Shown here: in pieces, positions 16,387 to 23,364 of the stretch
Position numbering within the stretch: the stretch's first letter is position 1
Layout: each line of letters begins with the position of its first letter
NCBI GenBank assembly: GCA_964619675.1
Contig: CAZUEO010000005.1
Location: 39,914-103,913, forward strand
Reading direction: 5' to 3'
DNA: 64,000 bases
From: JAPLMW01 sp964619675
GTDB taxonomy: Bacteria > Planctomycetota > Phycisphaerae > Sedimentisphaerales > UBA12454
Translations under genes and position numbers: made by a program
The notes under the pieces: generated by a model
What the model saw: only the letters and a program-made list of their open reading frames with translations
Told to the model about the DNA's origin: nothing
The model's database searches: none

Positions 16387-16722
16387 TCACCATATATCAC
16401 TTAATAGGTTTAGTATAAGCCAGTTGGTCAATACTGATGCGGATAGAGCAAATATAAAAACTGATAGAATTTTTATTATTATTCTCATCTGTACACTTTT
16501 AGGCTTCCATAGTTTAACGCAAAAAATCCATATAATATCGATCCCTATTATCATAAAGAAACCTATTGGGCTAAAAAACCAGTTTGGCATGTGACGGTTA
16601 ATTGGTTCGCCTAACAATAATATGCCTCCACCATAAACTACTATTGCCGTTATTGTTAGAAAAACAATCTCAAAAGCGATCACAAAGCGGTTCGCTGTGC
16701 TTTTTTGTTCACCTTTCTGCAT
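16387..16722 (-). CDS. Small membrane protein, copy B of duplicated pair
   Basis: A 111-residue protein with three probable membrane helices and no family I recognise. It shares the core MPNWFFSPIG, IGIDIIWI and the C-terminal LNLLSDIW with the 105-residue protein at 17169-17486. It lies 43 bp upstream of the RCC1-phospholipase gene and has a good ribosome-binding site (AGGAG, eight bases before ATG). The constant pairing with a secreted phospholipase-like gene suggests a partner role, for example immunity, anchoring or export; none of these is demonstrated. Confidence 0.7.
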   Translation of the reverse strand: MQKGEQKSTANRFVIAFEIVFLTITAIVVYGGGILLLGEPINRHMPNWFFSPIGFFMIIGIDIIWIFCVKLWKPKSVQMRIIIKILSVFIFALSASVLTNWLILNLLSDIW

Positions 16723-16733
16723 TGGTTATTCTC

Positions 16734-17111
16734 CTAAAATGTTTCTCGTCCCTGCGTTGCAATTGGCGCGTGAAAATGATGCCGCGATCGAATAGGCCAA
16801 TATCGTCCATCTTCATCTTCAATTATACTTCCTGCCTTTAACCATTCCTGTATGGTTCTTGTGACAGTATCTGGTTTTGCCTCTCCTTTTATCATCCTTT
16901 GCTTGATCTCATTGGGGAAATCCCAAGTCAATCGTGTTTGCAATCCCTGACTCATTCCAAGTTGATTTTTCAAATAACTGTCTGCCACGTCATTAACTTC
17001 AACTGCCTTGGCAGTCAAAGTGGGGTGTGTTTTCTTGTTTCCCCACGCCAAACAATCGGCCTGGTGGATAAATAAAAGAATCATCGCTAACAGTACAACT
17101 TGTTTTCTCAT
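16734..17111 (-). pseudogene. Truncated phospholipase-C-like gene, copy A
   Basis: The 125 codons match the N-terminal part of the 842-residue protein downstream: signal peptide, mature LAWGNKKTHP (W23, H29), AxTIQEWLKAGSIIEDEDG-like sequence and RSRHHFHAP. Then the similarity stops at ATQGRETF and a TAG follows, which is fused directly to the ribosome-binding site of the next gene. The central and propeller parts, including the HxxxED zinc site, are gone, as expected after a deletion between the two tandem copies. The remnant may still be expressed and secreted, but it lacks most of the zinc site. Confidence 0.75.
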
Positions 17112-17168
17112 TTTTAAAGAACCTCCTGATAGACACCAGTTTAGGTTTAAAAGAATAACTATCCGTGA

Positions 17169-17486
17169 TTACCACATATCGCTTAATAACTTTAATAGCG
17201 CCCAACTAGCTAACGCCGAAACTGAAAGGGTAAGCACAAATAATGTTGGGTATATTTTTACTCTCATATTCTTTAAAGGTAAGATTCTCATACCAATAAT
17301 CCACAAAACATCAAATCCTATGACGATTAGTGGCCCAAGCGGACCGAAAAACCAATCTGGCATATCAGGGCTGTTCATTGGTTTTATAAATATTCTCATA
17401 GCGACGTAAAAGATGACAGGTATAAGTATTATCAAGAAAACAACCTCTGGAATGCTTAATGGAAATTTTCGTTTCTTTTCCTGCAT
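17169..17486 (-). CDS. Small membrane protein, copy A of duplicated pair
   Basis: A 105-residue protein with about three membrane helices, paralogous to 16387-16722: MPDWFFGPLG, IGFDVLWI and LKLLSDMW align. The ribosome-binding region TTTAGGAGATTAACTA before the ATG is almost the same as in copy B, so the duplication included regulatory sequence. It precedes the truncated phospholipase gene by 57 bp. No known family is recognised. Confidence 0.7.
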   Translation of the reverse strand: MQEKKRKFPLSIPEVVFLIILIPVIFYVAMRIFIKPMNSPDMPDWFFGPLGPLIVIGFDVLWIIGMRILPLKNMRVKIYPTLFVLTLSVSALASWALLKLLSDMW

Positions 17487-17538
17487 TAGTTAATCTCCTA
17501 AACTTTATTCTTGCACGCTATCATCAGAAATCGGGAAG

Positions 17539-18456
17539 CTAAAAATCGTAGATTCTCCACTGACCTGTTTCATCCATAACGAAAATTACGGGATAGCCGT
17601 AAGTATCGCCATTTTCCTGGCGCAAAAGGTCGTAATAAGCCATTTCCTCGCTCTGCTCTATAAAAATCAGCTCACCCATATCGGCCGCCATTTGCGGAAG
17701 ATAGGCTTCAAGTTCCTGGAATAAAATGCGATATTTTTCTGCGGAAATTTCTGTAAAATAACTAACCGCCTCATTTATATCACCTGTGGCAAGAGCGGCC
17801 TTGAACTTTCCCCAGATGTCCTGCGGCGTTGCGCCTTTGAGCCAGCAGTCGCAAAAAGCCTTCAAATCGTAAATGTCAACTTGCCCATTATCGTCAAAAT
17901 CACAATCGCTGCTGTAGTTTGCATCGCCAACGTCCTGCAGCCAGCAGTCTGCGAAAATTACAAAATCTGCAAAATCAATTCTGCCGCTGGTGTCTATGTC
18001 TATTTTACTACATTCCCATTGCTCAGTCAGCCAGTAATAAGACAAGTATTTTAAATCGTCGAGGTCAACTTTGCCGCTGCAGTCGAAATCTCCCCGGAGA
18101 TTAGCCCCTGATTTTTGCCAGTTGTTTGCAAATATCGCAAAATCGGCAAAATCAATCCGTCCGCTTTCGTCAATGTCCATCTTACTACATTCCCAGCGCT
18201 CAGTCAGCCAGTAAAAGGACAGGTATGCCAAATCGTCAAAATCAACGGTATTGCTGTCGTCAAAATCGCCTGCCAACTGGCCGCTGGTTTTTTGCCAGTT
18301 GGCGGCAAAGGCAGTGAAATCTTCGAAATTTATAAAATTCGGCTCGCCAGCCAAATCGGGAAACGGATAAGGCTCTGCTGAGACTGCCTTGCCGGCAATT
18401 AGTAAAATTAAAATGCTCAGGACAATTTCTAAAAAACCGGAAATTTTATGCTCCAT
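17539..18456 (-). CDS. Secreted protein with dockerin-like calcium repeats
   Basis: A 305-residue secreted protein. The signal peptide is MEHKISGFLEIVLSILILLI...AVSA. After it come several dockerin-type EF-hand units, for example FDDSNTVDFDDLAYLSFYWL, DESGRIDFADFAIFANNW, DCSGKVDLDDLKYLSYYWL, DTSGRIDFADFVIFADCWL and DDNGQVDIYDLKAFCDCWL. Each has the D-x-D/N-x-x-x-x-D calcium-loop pattern and ends with a Trp. The last 90 residues form a separate small alpha/beta domain that I do not recognise. Such repeats are common in Phycisphaerae-like secreted proteins, where cohesin partners are not obvious. The start at 18456 is supported by GAGAGGAATAAA before the ATG and by the signal peptide. Confidence 0.8.
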   Translation of the reverse strand: MEHKISGFLEIVLSILILLIAGKAVSAEPYPFPDLAGEPNFINFEDFTAFAANWQKTSGQLAGDFDDSNTVDFDDLAYLSFYWLTERWECSKMDIDESGRIDFADFAIFANNWQKSGANLRGDFDCSGKVDLDDLKYLSYYWLTEQWECSKIDIDTSGRIDFADFVIFADCWLQDVGDANYSSDCDFDDNGQVDIYDLKAFCDCWLKGATPQDIWGKFKAALATGDINEAVSYFTEISAEKYRILFQELEAYLPQMAADMGELIFIEQSEEMAYYDLLRQENGDTYGYPVIFVMDETGQWRIYDF

Positions 18457-18512
18457 TTTATTCCTCTCGACTGCAATCAAAGTAAATTTTACATATTTTA
18501 TCTCCGGCATAA

Positions 18513-18540
18513 ATTATAGCCATTGAGATTTGTCTGTCAA
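18513..18540 (-). promoter_or_regulatory. Consensus promoter of the dockerin-repeat gene
   Basis: Perfect -35 TTGACA (18535-18540) and perfect -10 TATAAT (18513-18518), 16-base spacer. This is the strongest sigma-70-type promoter seen in the window and leaves a leader of about 50 bases before the ATG at 18456. Confidence 0.75.
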
Positions 18541-18640
18541 TTCATCAATTCTGATGATATCAGTGATTGGTCTGAGTTGTCGCCGGCGGCGGGTAAGCAG
18601 TAGCGCCCTCCTGCCTGCGCGGGGGTAAACTCCGTGCTGT

Positions 18641-18659
18641 GGCGTCAGCCATCCCATAG
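18641..18659 (-). repeat. Dispersed 19-bp repeat, copy 1
   Basis: The minus strand reads CTATGGGATGGCTGACGCC, matching 43976-43994 (plus strand) at 18 of 19 positions. It lies in the gene-free stretch 18541-18681 downstream of recA, which otherwise shows nothing recognisable. Confidence 0.5.
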
Positions 18660-18681
18660 GGAGCGGGGCTGACCAAATAAA

Positions 18682-19710
18682 TTATTTTTCTTTTACGCCT
18701 AATGTGATGAGAATTTTGTCTTTTATCTCTTCGGTGAGGTCTTTGTTCTCGATAAGATATCTTTTTGCATTTTCCCTGCCCTGGCCGAGTCTTATTTCGC
18801 CGTACTGCAGCCAGGCGCCGCTCTTGGTGATAACGCCGCAGTTCGTGCCCAAATCGACAAGGTCGCCTTCATAGCTTATGCCTGAAGCGAACATAATGTC
18901 AAATTCCGCATCCCTGAAAGGCGGGGCAATCTTGTTCTTGACGACCCGCGCCCTTATCCTGCTGCCCAGTGCGATGTTTGCCTCCTTTATTGTGGAAATG
19001 CGCCTGACGTCGAGCCTTACCGAACTGTAGAATTTAAGGGCTCTGCCGCCTGTTGTGGTTTCAGGGTTGCCGAACATCACGCCGATTTTCATTCTTATCT
19101 GGTTGATAAAAATCAGACAGGTCTTGCTCTTGTTTATGACGCCTGTGAGCTTTCTCATCGCCTGGCTCATAAGCCTCGCATGGAGTCCCATATGCGACTG
19201 TCCCATCTCACCTTCGAGCTCGACGGCGGGTGTAAGCGCTGCGACTGAATCGATGACGATAACGTCAACCGCATTTGACCGTATCAGCATTTCTGTGATG
19301 CTGAGCGCCTGCTCGCCGTTATCAGGCTGGCTGACCAGCATACTGCTGACATCGACGCCTATTTTCTTGGCCCAGGTGGTGTCGAGGGCGTGTTCGGCGT
19401 CGATAAATGCCGCGATGCCTTTTGCCTTCTGTGCGTTTGCTATTACGTGCAGCGCGAGCGTCGTTTTTCCGCTGGATTCGGGCCCGAAGAGCTCTACTAC
19501 CCTGCCCCGCGGCATTCCGCAGCCGCCCATCGCTATATCGAGCGACAGTGACCCCGTCGGGATGCCTTCGATTTTTGCGTATTTGCTCTCGTCCATCTGC
19601 ATTATCGAGCCGCTGCCGTACTGCTTTTCTATCTGCGCAATGGCCCTTTCAAGGGCACCGTCCTTGGCACTTGATTTTTCTTTCTCCGTCTTCTTTTCCT
19701 TTTTTGTCAT
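18682..19710 (-). CDS. recA: Recombinase RecA
   Basis: The 342-residue RecA recombinase forms filaments on single-stranded DNA for recombination and SOS induction. Walker A is GPESSGKT at residues 76-83; VIVIDSVAAL is Walker B; loop L1 (GEMGQSHMGLHARLMSQA) and the L2 region (GVMFGNPETTTGGRALKF) are intact. The gene follows thpR by 12 bp with no room for its own promoter or LexA site, so its transcription should come from upstream in the PfkB kinase-thpR-recA series. The N-terminus is lysine-rich. Confidence 0.98.
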   Translation of the reverse strand: MTKKEKKTEKEKSSAKDGALERAIAQIEKQYGSGSIMQMDESKYAKIEGIPTGSLSLDIAMGGCGMPRGRVVELFGPESSGKTTLALHVIANAQKAKGIAAFIDAEHALDTTWAKKIGVDVSSMLVSQPDNGEQALSITEMLIRSNAVDVIVIDSVAALTPAVELEGEMGQSHMGLHARLMSQAMRKLTGVINKSKTCLIFINQIRMKIGVMFGNPETTTGGRALKFYSSVRLDVRRISTIKEANIALGSRIRARVVKNKIAPPFRDAEFDIMFASGISYEGDLVDLGTNCGVITKSGAWLQYGEIRLGQGRENAKRYLIENKDLTEEIKDKILITLGVKEK

Positions 19711-19722
19711 GATTTCTTCCCG

Positions 19723-20292
19723 TCAAATGTCTTTTTTTAGTTCGATTTTCCTTAGCAGAGTATATATTGGGCCGTCCTGTGTCAACTGACTTTTATACAG
19801 GCAGATTGTGTCAACGCTTATCTGCGGGACATCTGCTTTAATGCAATCTTTCAAAGTCCGCCTTAAGTTTTTGTCAACGCCCTTGTCTTTTACCCTGCCT
19901 AAAGTCAGATGTGCGCTGAAGGGCCTGTTTTCTTTTTCGAAGCCGAGCTGCTCAAGGGCCTGCTCCAGATCGGCGGCAAGTTTGACAATTCTCTCATCCG
20001 GTTTTTCGCTGCCGAGCCAAAGCACCTTGGCAGGCCTGCCGAACGTGCCGAGCGCCGACAAACTGAATTCAAAGGCTTTTTTATCGTCGCAGGCAATTTC
20101 AATGGCAGTGTTAATCTCGTCGATTCGGTTTTCTTCGGTTTCGCCGAGGAATTTCAGGGTCAGGTGCATATTTTCAGGCTCGGCCCATTTGAGGCCGTTG
20201 CCGTTTTTCATTTTGTCCTTAAGCCGGCGCTGCAGGTTTGCAACAGCTTTGCGGACATCATCGTTAATATCGATTGCAACAAATAGTCTCAT
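19723..20292 (-). CDS. thpR: RNA 2',3'-cyclic phosphodiesterase
   Basis: A 189-residue member of the 2H phosphoesterase family (LigT/ThpR), which opens 2',3'-cyclic phosphates on RNA ends and can join tRNA halves in vitro. The two histidine motifs are HLTLKFLGE (about residues 65-73) and HLTLGRVKD (about residues 130-138), as required for the two-lobed active site. The N-terminus MRLFVAIDIND is typical. The gene overlaps neither neighbour but is closely packed between the PfkB kinase gene (13 bp) and recA (12 bp), so the three are probably one transcript. Confidence 0.92.
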   Translation of the reverse strand: MRLFVAIDINDDVRKAVANLQRRLKDKMKNGNGLKWAEPENMHLTLKFLGETEENRIDEINTAIEIACDDKKAFEFSLSALGTFGRPAKVLWLGSEKPDERIVKLAADLEQALEQLGFEKENRPFSAHLTLGRVKDKGVDKNLRRTLKDCIKADVPQISVDTICLYKSQLTQDGPIYTLLRKIELKKDI

Positions 20293-20305
20293 TCTATATT
20301 CTTTT

Positions 20306-21211
20306 TTAGAATTTCGTCATTTTGCGAAGCTGCTCAAGGCGGGCGTCTATAACATTTCTGCCGGCAGCGGTAAGGGCTGAAAGCGAAAAGCCCTCGATAA
20401 CCAATGAAGCGGCTGCCGTTCCATAGGCAGTAGCAGTTCTGATGTGTTCGGTATCGGTCTTGTCGGCGTTTGCCAGGTAACCTAAAGCCGCACCAGCGAA
20501 GACATCTCCTGCTCCCGTCGGGTCCTTAATGTCTTTGGTCGGATAGGCCGGCAGAACAAACCAGTTGCCGCTGCTTTCCAGTGAAATCGCGCCGTGTGAG
20601 CCTTTCTTGATAATTACCGTCTTGGGGCCCATTTCCAGCAGCTCTTGTGCGGCAATGGCCAGATTGTCAACTTTAGTCAGCATCTTTGCCTCGCCCTCGT
20701 TAAGTATCAGCGCATCTATCCGGTGCAGCAGTTTTTTTAATTCGTCGGCCTGATTCTCAATCCAGCAGTTCATCGTATCAGCAACGACGAATTTAGGTTT
20801 TTTAAGCTGTTCGAGAAGCTGGAGTTGCAGTGAAGGATGGGTATTTGCGAGAAATACAAATTCGCTGTCTCTGAAATGCTCCGGCACAATCGGCGGCCGT
20901 TCGGCGAGCACGTTCAGCTGGATCGCATCGGTCAGCGCATGACTCATATCGCCCTGATAAGAGCCTTTCCATCTGAAGGTTTTGCTGCCCGCTCTTACCT
21001 CAAGGCCTGAAAGGTCAATGTCCCTGCCGGCAAAAGTCTTTGCCAAATCAAAGGGACAGTCATCGCCTACAACGCCGACAAACCGCACCGGTGAAAAGAA
21101 ACTCGCCGCCATACTGAAATAAACAGCCGACCCGCCCAGACAGCTTTCGCTCTTGCCGAATGGCGTTGTTACCGTGTCAATCCCTATAGAACCCGTTACA
21201 AGCAAACTCAT
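20306..21211 (-). CDS. PfkB-family sugar/nucleoside kinase
   Basis: A 301-residue ribokinase-family kinase. The C-terminal signature DPTGAGDVFAGAALGYLA carries the anion hole and catalytic Asp, and the N-terminal GGSAVYFSMAA region is the substrate-binding glycine motif. The family phosphorylates sugars, nucleosides or related alcohols with ATP; the N-terminal VTGSIGIDTV and LGGSAVYFSMAASFF resemble a planctomycete subgroup often annotated only as a sugar kinase, so no substrate is assigned. It begins at ATG 21211 and is followed by thpR and recA. Confidence 0.85.
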   Translation of the reverse strand: MSLLVTGSIGIDTVTTPFGKSESCLGGSAVYFSMAASFFSPVRFVGVVGDDCPFDLAKTFAGRDIDLSGLEVRAGSKTFRWKGSYQGDMSHALTDAIQLNVLAERPPIVPEHFRDSEFVFLANTHPSLQLQLLEQLKKPKFVVADTMNCWIENQADELKKLLHRIDALILNEGEAKMLTKVDNLAIAAQELLEMGPKTVIIKKGSHGAISLESSGNWFVLPAYPTKDIKDPTGAGDVFAGAALGYLANADKTDTEHIRTATAYGTAAASLVIEGFSLSALTAAGRNVIDARLEQLRKMTKF

Positions 21212-21274
21212 AAATCACCCTTTTATATCAAAAATAAAAACTAAAAAATAAAAACTACATATAAAAATTAAAAA

Positions 21275-21646
21275 TTATTTCTTGCCCTTTAGTGTTAGAA
21301 GGCTTGAGCCGAAGATATTGGAAATTTCACCCAGCTCTTTTAAAAACCACTCTGACTTGTCCGGTTTTATGCGTTTACTGTCTCTCAGGAGCGCCAGCCA
21401 AACCTTGCTTTCATTGGCAGATTTCAGAGAAATGTGAAAATAATTGGTAAAGTCTTTTTTACTGCTCGCGGTTTGTCCTTCAATGTAATTTGCCAAAATA
21501 CTCGTTCCACTTTTTAATAACTGGTCACCAAGACGTTTTGATACGTTATCATCGGGGAGTTGGTCGAGCAGTTCAATAAGGCGCAGCGCAAAATTGTAAA
21601 GGCGTTTTTTAAAGTCATTTTCAAATTTTTCTTTGTCGTTTTTCAT
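21275..21646 (-). CDS. Four-helix-bundle protein, S23 family, behind gltX
   Basis: A 123-residue protein of the S23/four-helix-bundle family: FALRLIELLDQLPDD, GDQLLKSGTSILANYIEGQ and NYFHISLKSANESKVWLALL are the family landmarks. It begins two bases after the gltX stop and is bordered on both sides by simple A/T runs (21232-21272 and 21640-21665). The last residues of GltX (NIKNKI) are themselves encoded by that A/T sequence. This suggests that the gene arrived as a small insertion at the 3' end of gltX. Its function is unknown. Confidence 0.82.
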   Translation of the reverse strand: MKNDKEKFENDFKKRLYNFALRLIELLDQLPDDNVSKRLGDQLLKSGTSILANYIEGQTASSKKDFTNYFHISLKSANESKVWLALLRDSKRIKPDKSEWFLKELGEISNIFGSSLLTLKGKK

Positions 21647-21648
21647 TT

Positions 21649-23289
21649 TTATATTTTATTTTTTATATTCCCAAAGTTATCTATTGCCCTGTCGATTCTT
21701 TTGATAGTTTCCTCGATGCCGAGCATATCTACCGACTCAAATATCGGCAGCGAGACGGTTGTTCCGCAGATTGCCAGCCGCAGCGGCTGGGCAACTTTGC
21801 CGAGGCCTGCCTCTTTTTCCTCGGCTAAGGCCCGCAGCATTTTTGCTATCGCCTGCTCGGTAATCACCTCAATTTCTGTCAGGCGTCTCTTCAGCTCTGC
21901 AAGCATTAAAAGCCCTTCGCCGTTGTTTTTTAGCAGGACCTTTTCGACATCCTTTTCGTTATATTCTATTTTATCACAGTCGATAAATAAAAAAGCGCTT
22001 TTTTGCTCAATCTCGGCGAGCGTTCTTGCGCCGATACCTGCTGTCAGTATCCGCAAAAGCAGTTTGTCATCGGCGTTTGCCGCAGGAGAATTTGTGCCTT
22101 TGAGAAAATTCCTGTATCTTTTCAAAAGTTTTTCTTTATCCAGCAGCTTTATATGTCCTGTGTTGAACGCCAGCAGTTTTTTTCTGTCGAACAAGCTGTT
22201 TGTCTTATTGAATCGCGAGGGGTCAAAGGTATCAATAAGCTCCTGCATCGTTAAAATCTCTTTATTACCCGGGGGACTGTAACCTAAAAGGGCTATAAAA
22301 TTGACGAGCGCCTCGGGCAGATAGCCGCTTTTGAAAAAATCGACAATGTTTACTTCGGGCAGCTCGACATTCAGAAATTCGGCCATCGCGTCAATGGCGG
22401 GCTGGTCGGGCAGCCAATCGCCGGTGAGAAATTCCTCCAATTGCTGAATTGAAATCCCGCCGGCGGAGGCAAGCTCCTGCCCAGCCGGATTTTCTGTTCT
22501 TTTTATCGCGTCTTTCAGGACTTTTGCCCTGTCTCGCTTTGACATTTTTCCGCCGGCATTGCTGACGGTAACGGACATATGAGCGTAAAGGGGCGTTTTA
22601 AAGCCGAGCGCATTTTGCAGCGCGATATGGCTCGGCGTGTTCATCAGATGTTCCTGTCCTCGCAGAACGTGCGTAACACCCATAAGCTCATCGTCAACGA
22701 CGCAGGCAAAATGATATGTCGGCAGGCCGTCGCTTTTTAGAATTATAAAATCGCTGATTTGGCTGCCGTCAAATTTCACCTGCCTGCGGATAACATCATC
22801 CACGATGATTTGGTCGCTGCCCATACAAAAGCGCACCGTGACGGGCTTGCCCTGCGAACGAGCCTGCTCTGTCTGGCTGCTGTCTGGAAACCTGGCAGGG
22901 CGGGGATAAAGGAAATTCTTTTTTTCTGCAGCGGCTTTCTGCCGCATTTGTTCAAGCTCCTGGGTTGTATCAAAGCAATAATAAGCCTTGCCCTGCTCGA
23001 CGAGCTGCTTCGCATATTTTTCGTATATGGCTTTTCGCTGCGACTGAAAGTACGGCTCGGCAGGCCCGCCAACCTCGGGGCCTTCGTCCCAATCAAGGCC
23101 CAGCCAGCGCAAATCGTTCATCACCTGCTTTGCGGCAGTGGGCGTGTTTCTGCTCTGGTCAGTGTCCTCAATGCGCAAGATGAATTTGCCGCCTGATTTA
23201 CGAGCCCAAAGCAGACTAAACAGCGCGGTCCTCGCCCCGCCAATGTGAAGATAGCCTGTCGGCGAAGGTGCAAATCTCGTTACTGCCAT
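21649..23289 (-). CDS. gltX: Glutamyl-tRNA synthetase
   Basis: The 546-residue class I synthetase charges tRNA-Glu and possibly tRNA-Gln. The HIGH motif appears as APSPTGYLHIGG (HIGG at residues 15-18); KMSKRDRAKV near residue 250 is the KMSKS loop. The C-terminal anticodon-binding region is present. Length is slightly above the common 470-500, mostly in inserts near residues 265-300 and the C-terminal domain. The final NIKNKI is encoded by low-complexity A/T DNA next to an inserted S23 gene. The ATG at 23289 follows AGAAAGGCAAGTA. Confidence 0.97.
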   Translation of the reverse strand: MAVTRFAPSPTGYLHIGGARTALFSLLWARKSGGKFILRIEDTDQSRNTPTAAKQVMNDLRWLGLDWDEGPEVGGPAEPYFQSQRKAIYEKYAKQLVEQGKAYYCFDTTQELEQMRQKAAAEKKNFLYPRPARFPDSSQTEQARSQGKPVTVRFCMGSDQIIVDDVIRRQVKFDGSQISDFIILKSDGLPTYHFACVVDDELMGVTHVLRGQEHLMNTPSHIALQNALGFKTPLYAHMSVTVSNAGGKMSKRDRAKVLKDAIKRTENPAGQELASAGGISIQQLEEFLTGDWLPDQPAIDAMAEFLNVELPEVNIVDFFKSGYLPEALVNFIALLGYSPPGNKEILTMQELIDTFDPSRFNKTNSLFDRKKLLAFNTGHIKLLDKEKLLKRYRNFLKGTNSPAANADDKLLLRILTAGIGARTLAEIEQKSAFLFIDCDKIEYNEKDVEKVLLKNNGEGLLMLAELKRRLTEIEVITEQAIAKMLRALAEEKEAGLGKVAQPLRLAICGTTVSLPIFESVDMLGIEETIKRIDRAIDNFGNIKNKI

Positions 23290-23323
23290 TACTTGCCTTT
23301 CTTTAAAGACTTAGAGATGTCAA

Positions 23324-23351
23324 ATTTAAACCCATAAGCGGCTAAAGTCAA
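23324..23351 (-). promoter_or_regulatory. Probable gltX promoter
   Basis: -35 TTGACT (23346-23351), 16-base spacer, -10 TTAAAT (23324-23329). A second TTGACA lies further downstream, near 23319, without a good -10. Confidence 0.45.
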
Positions 23352-23364
23352 GAGTGTGTTGATT

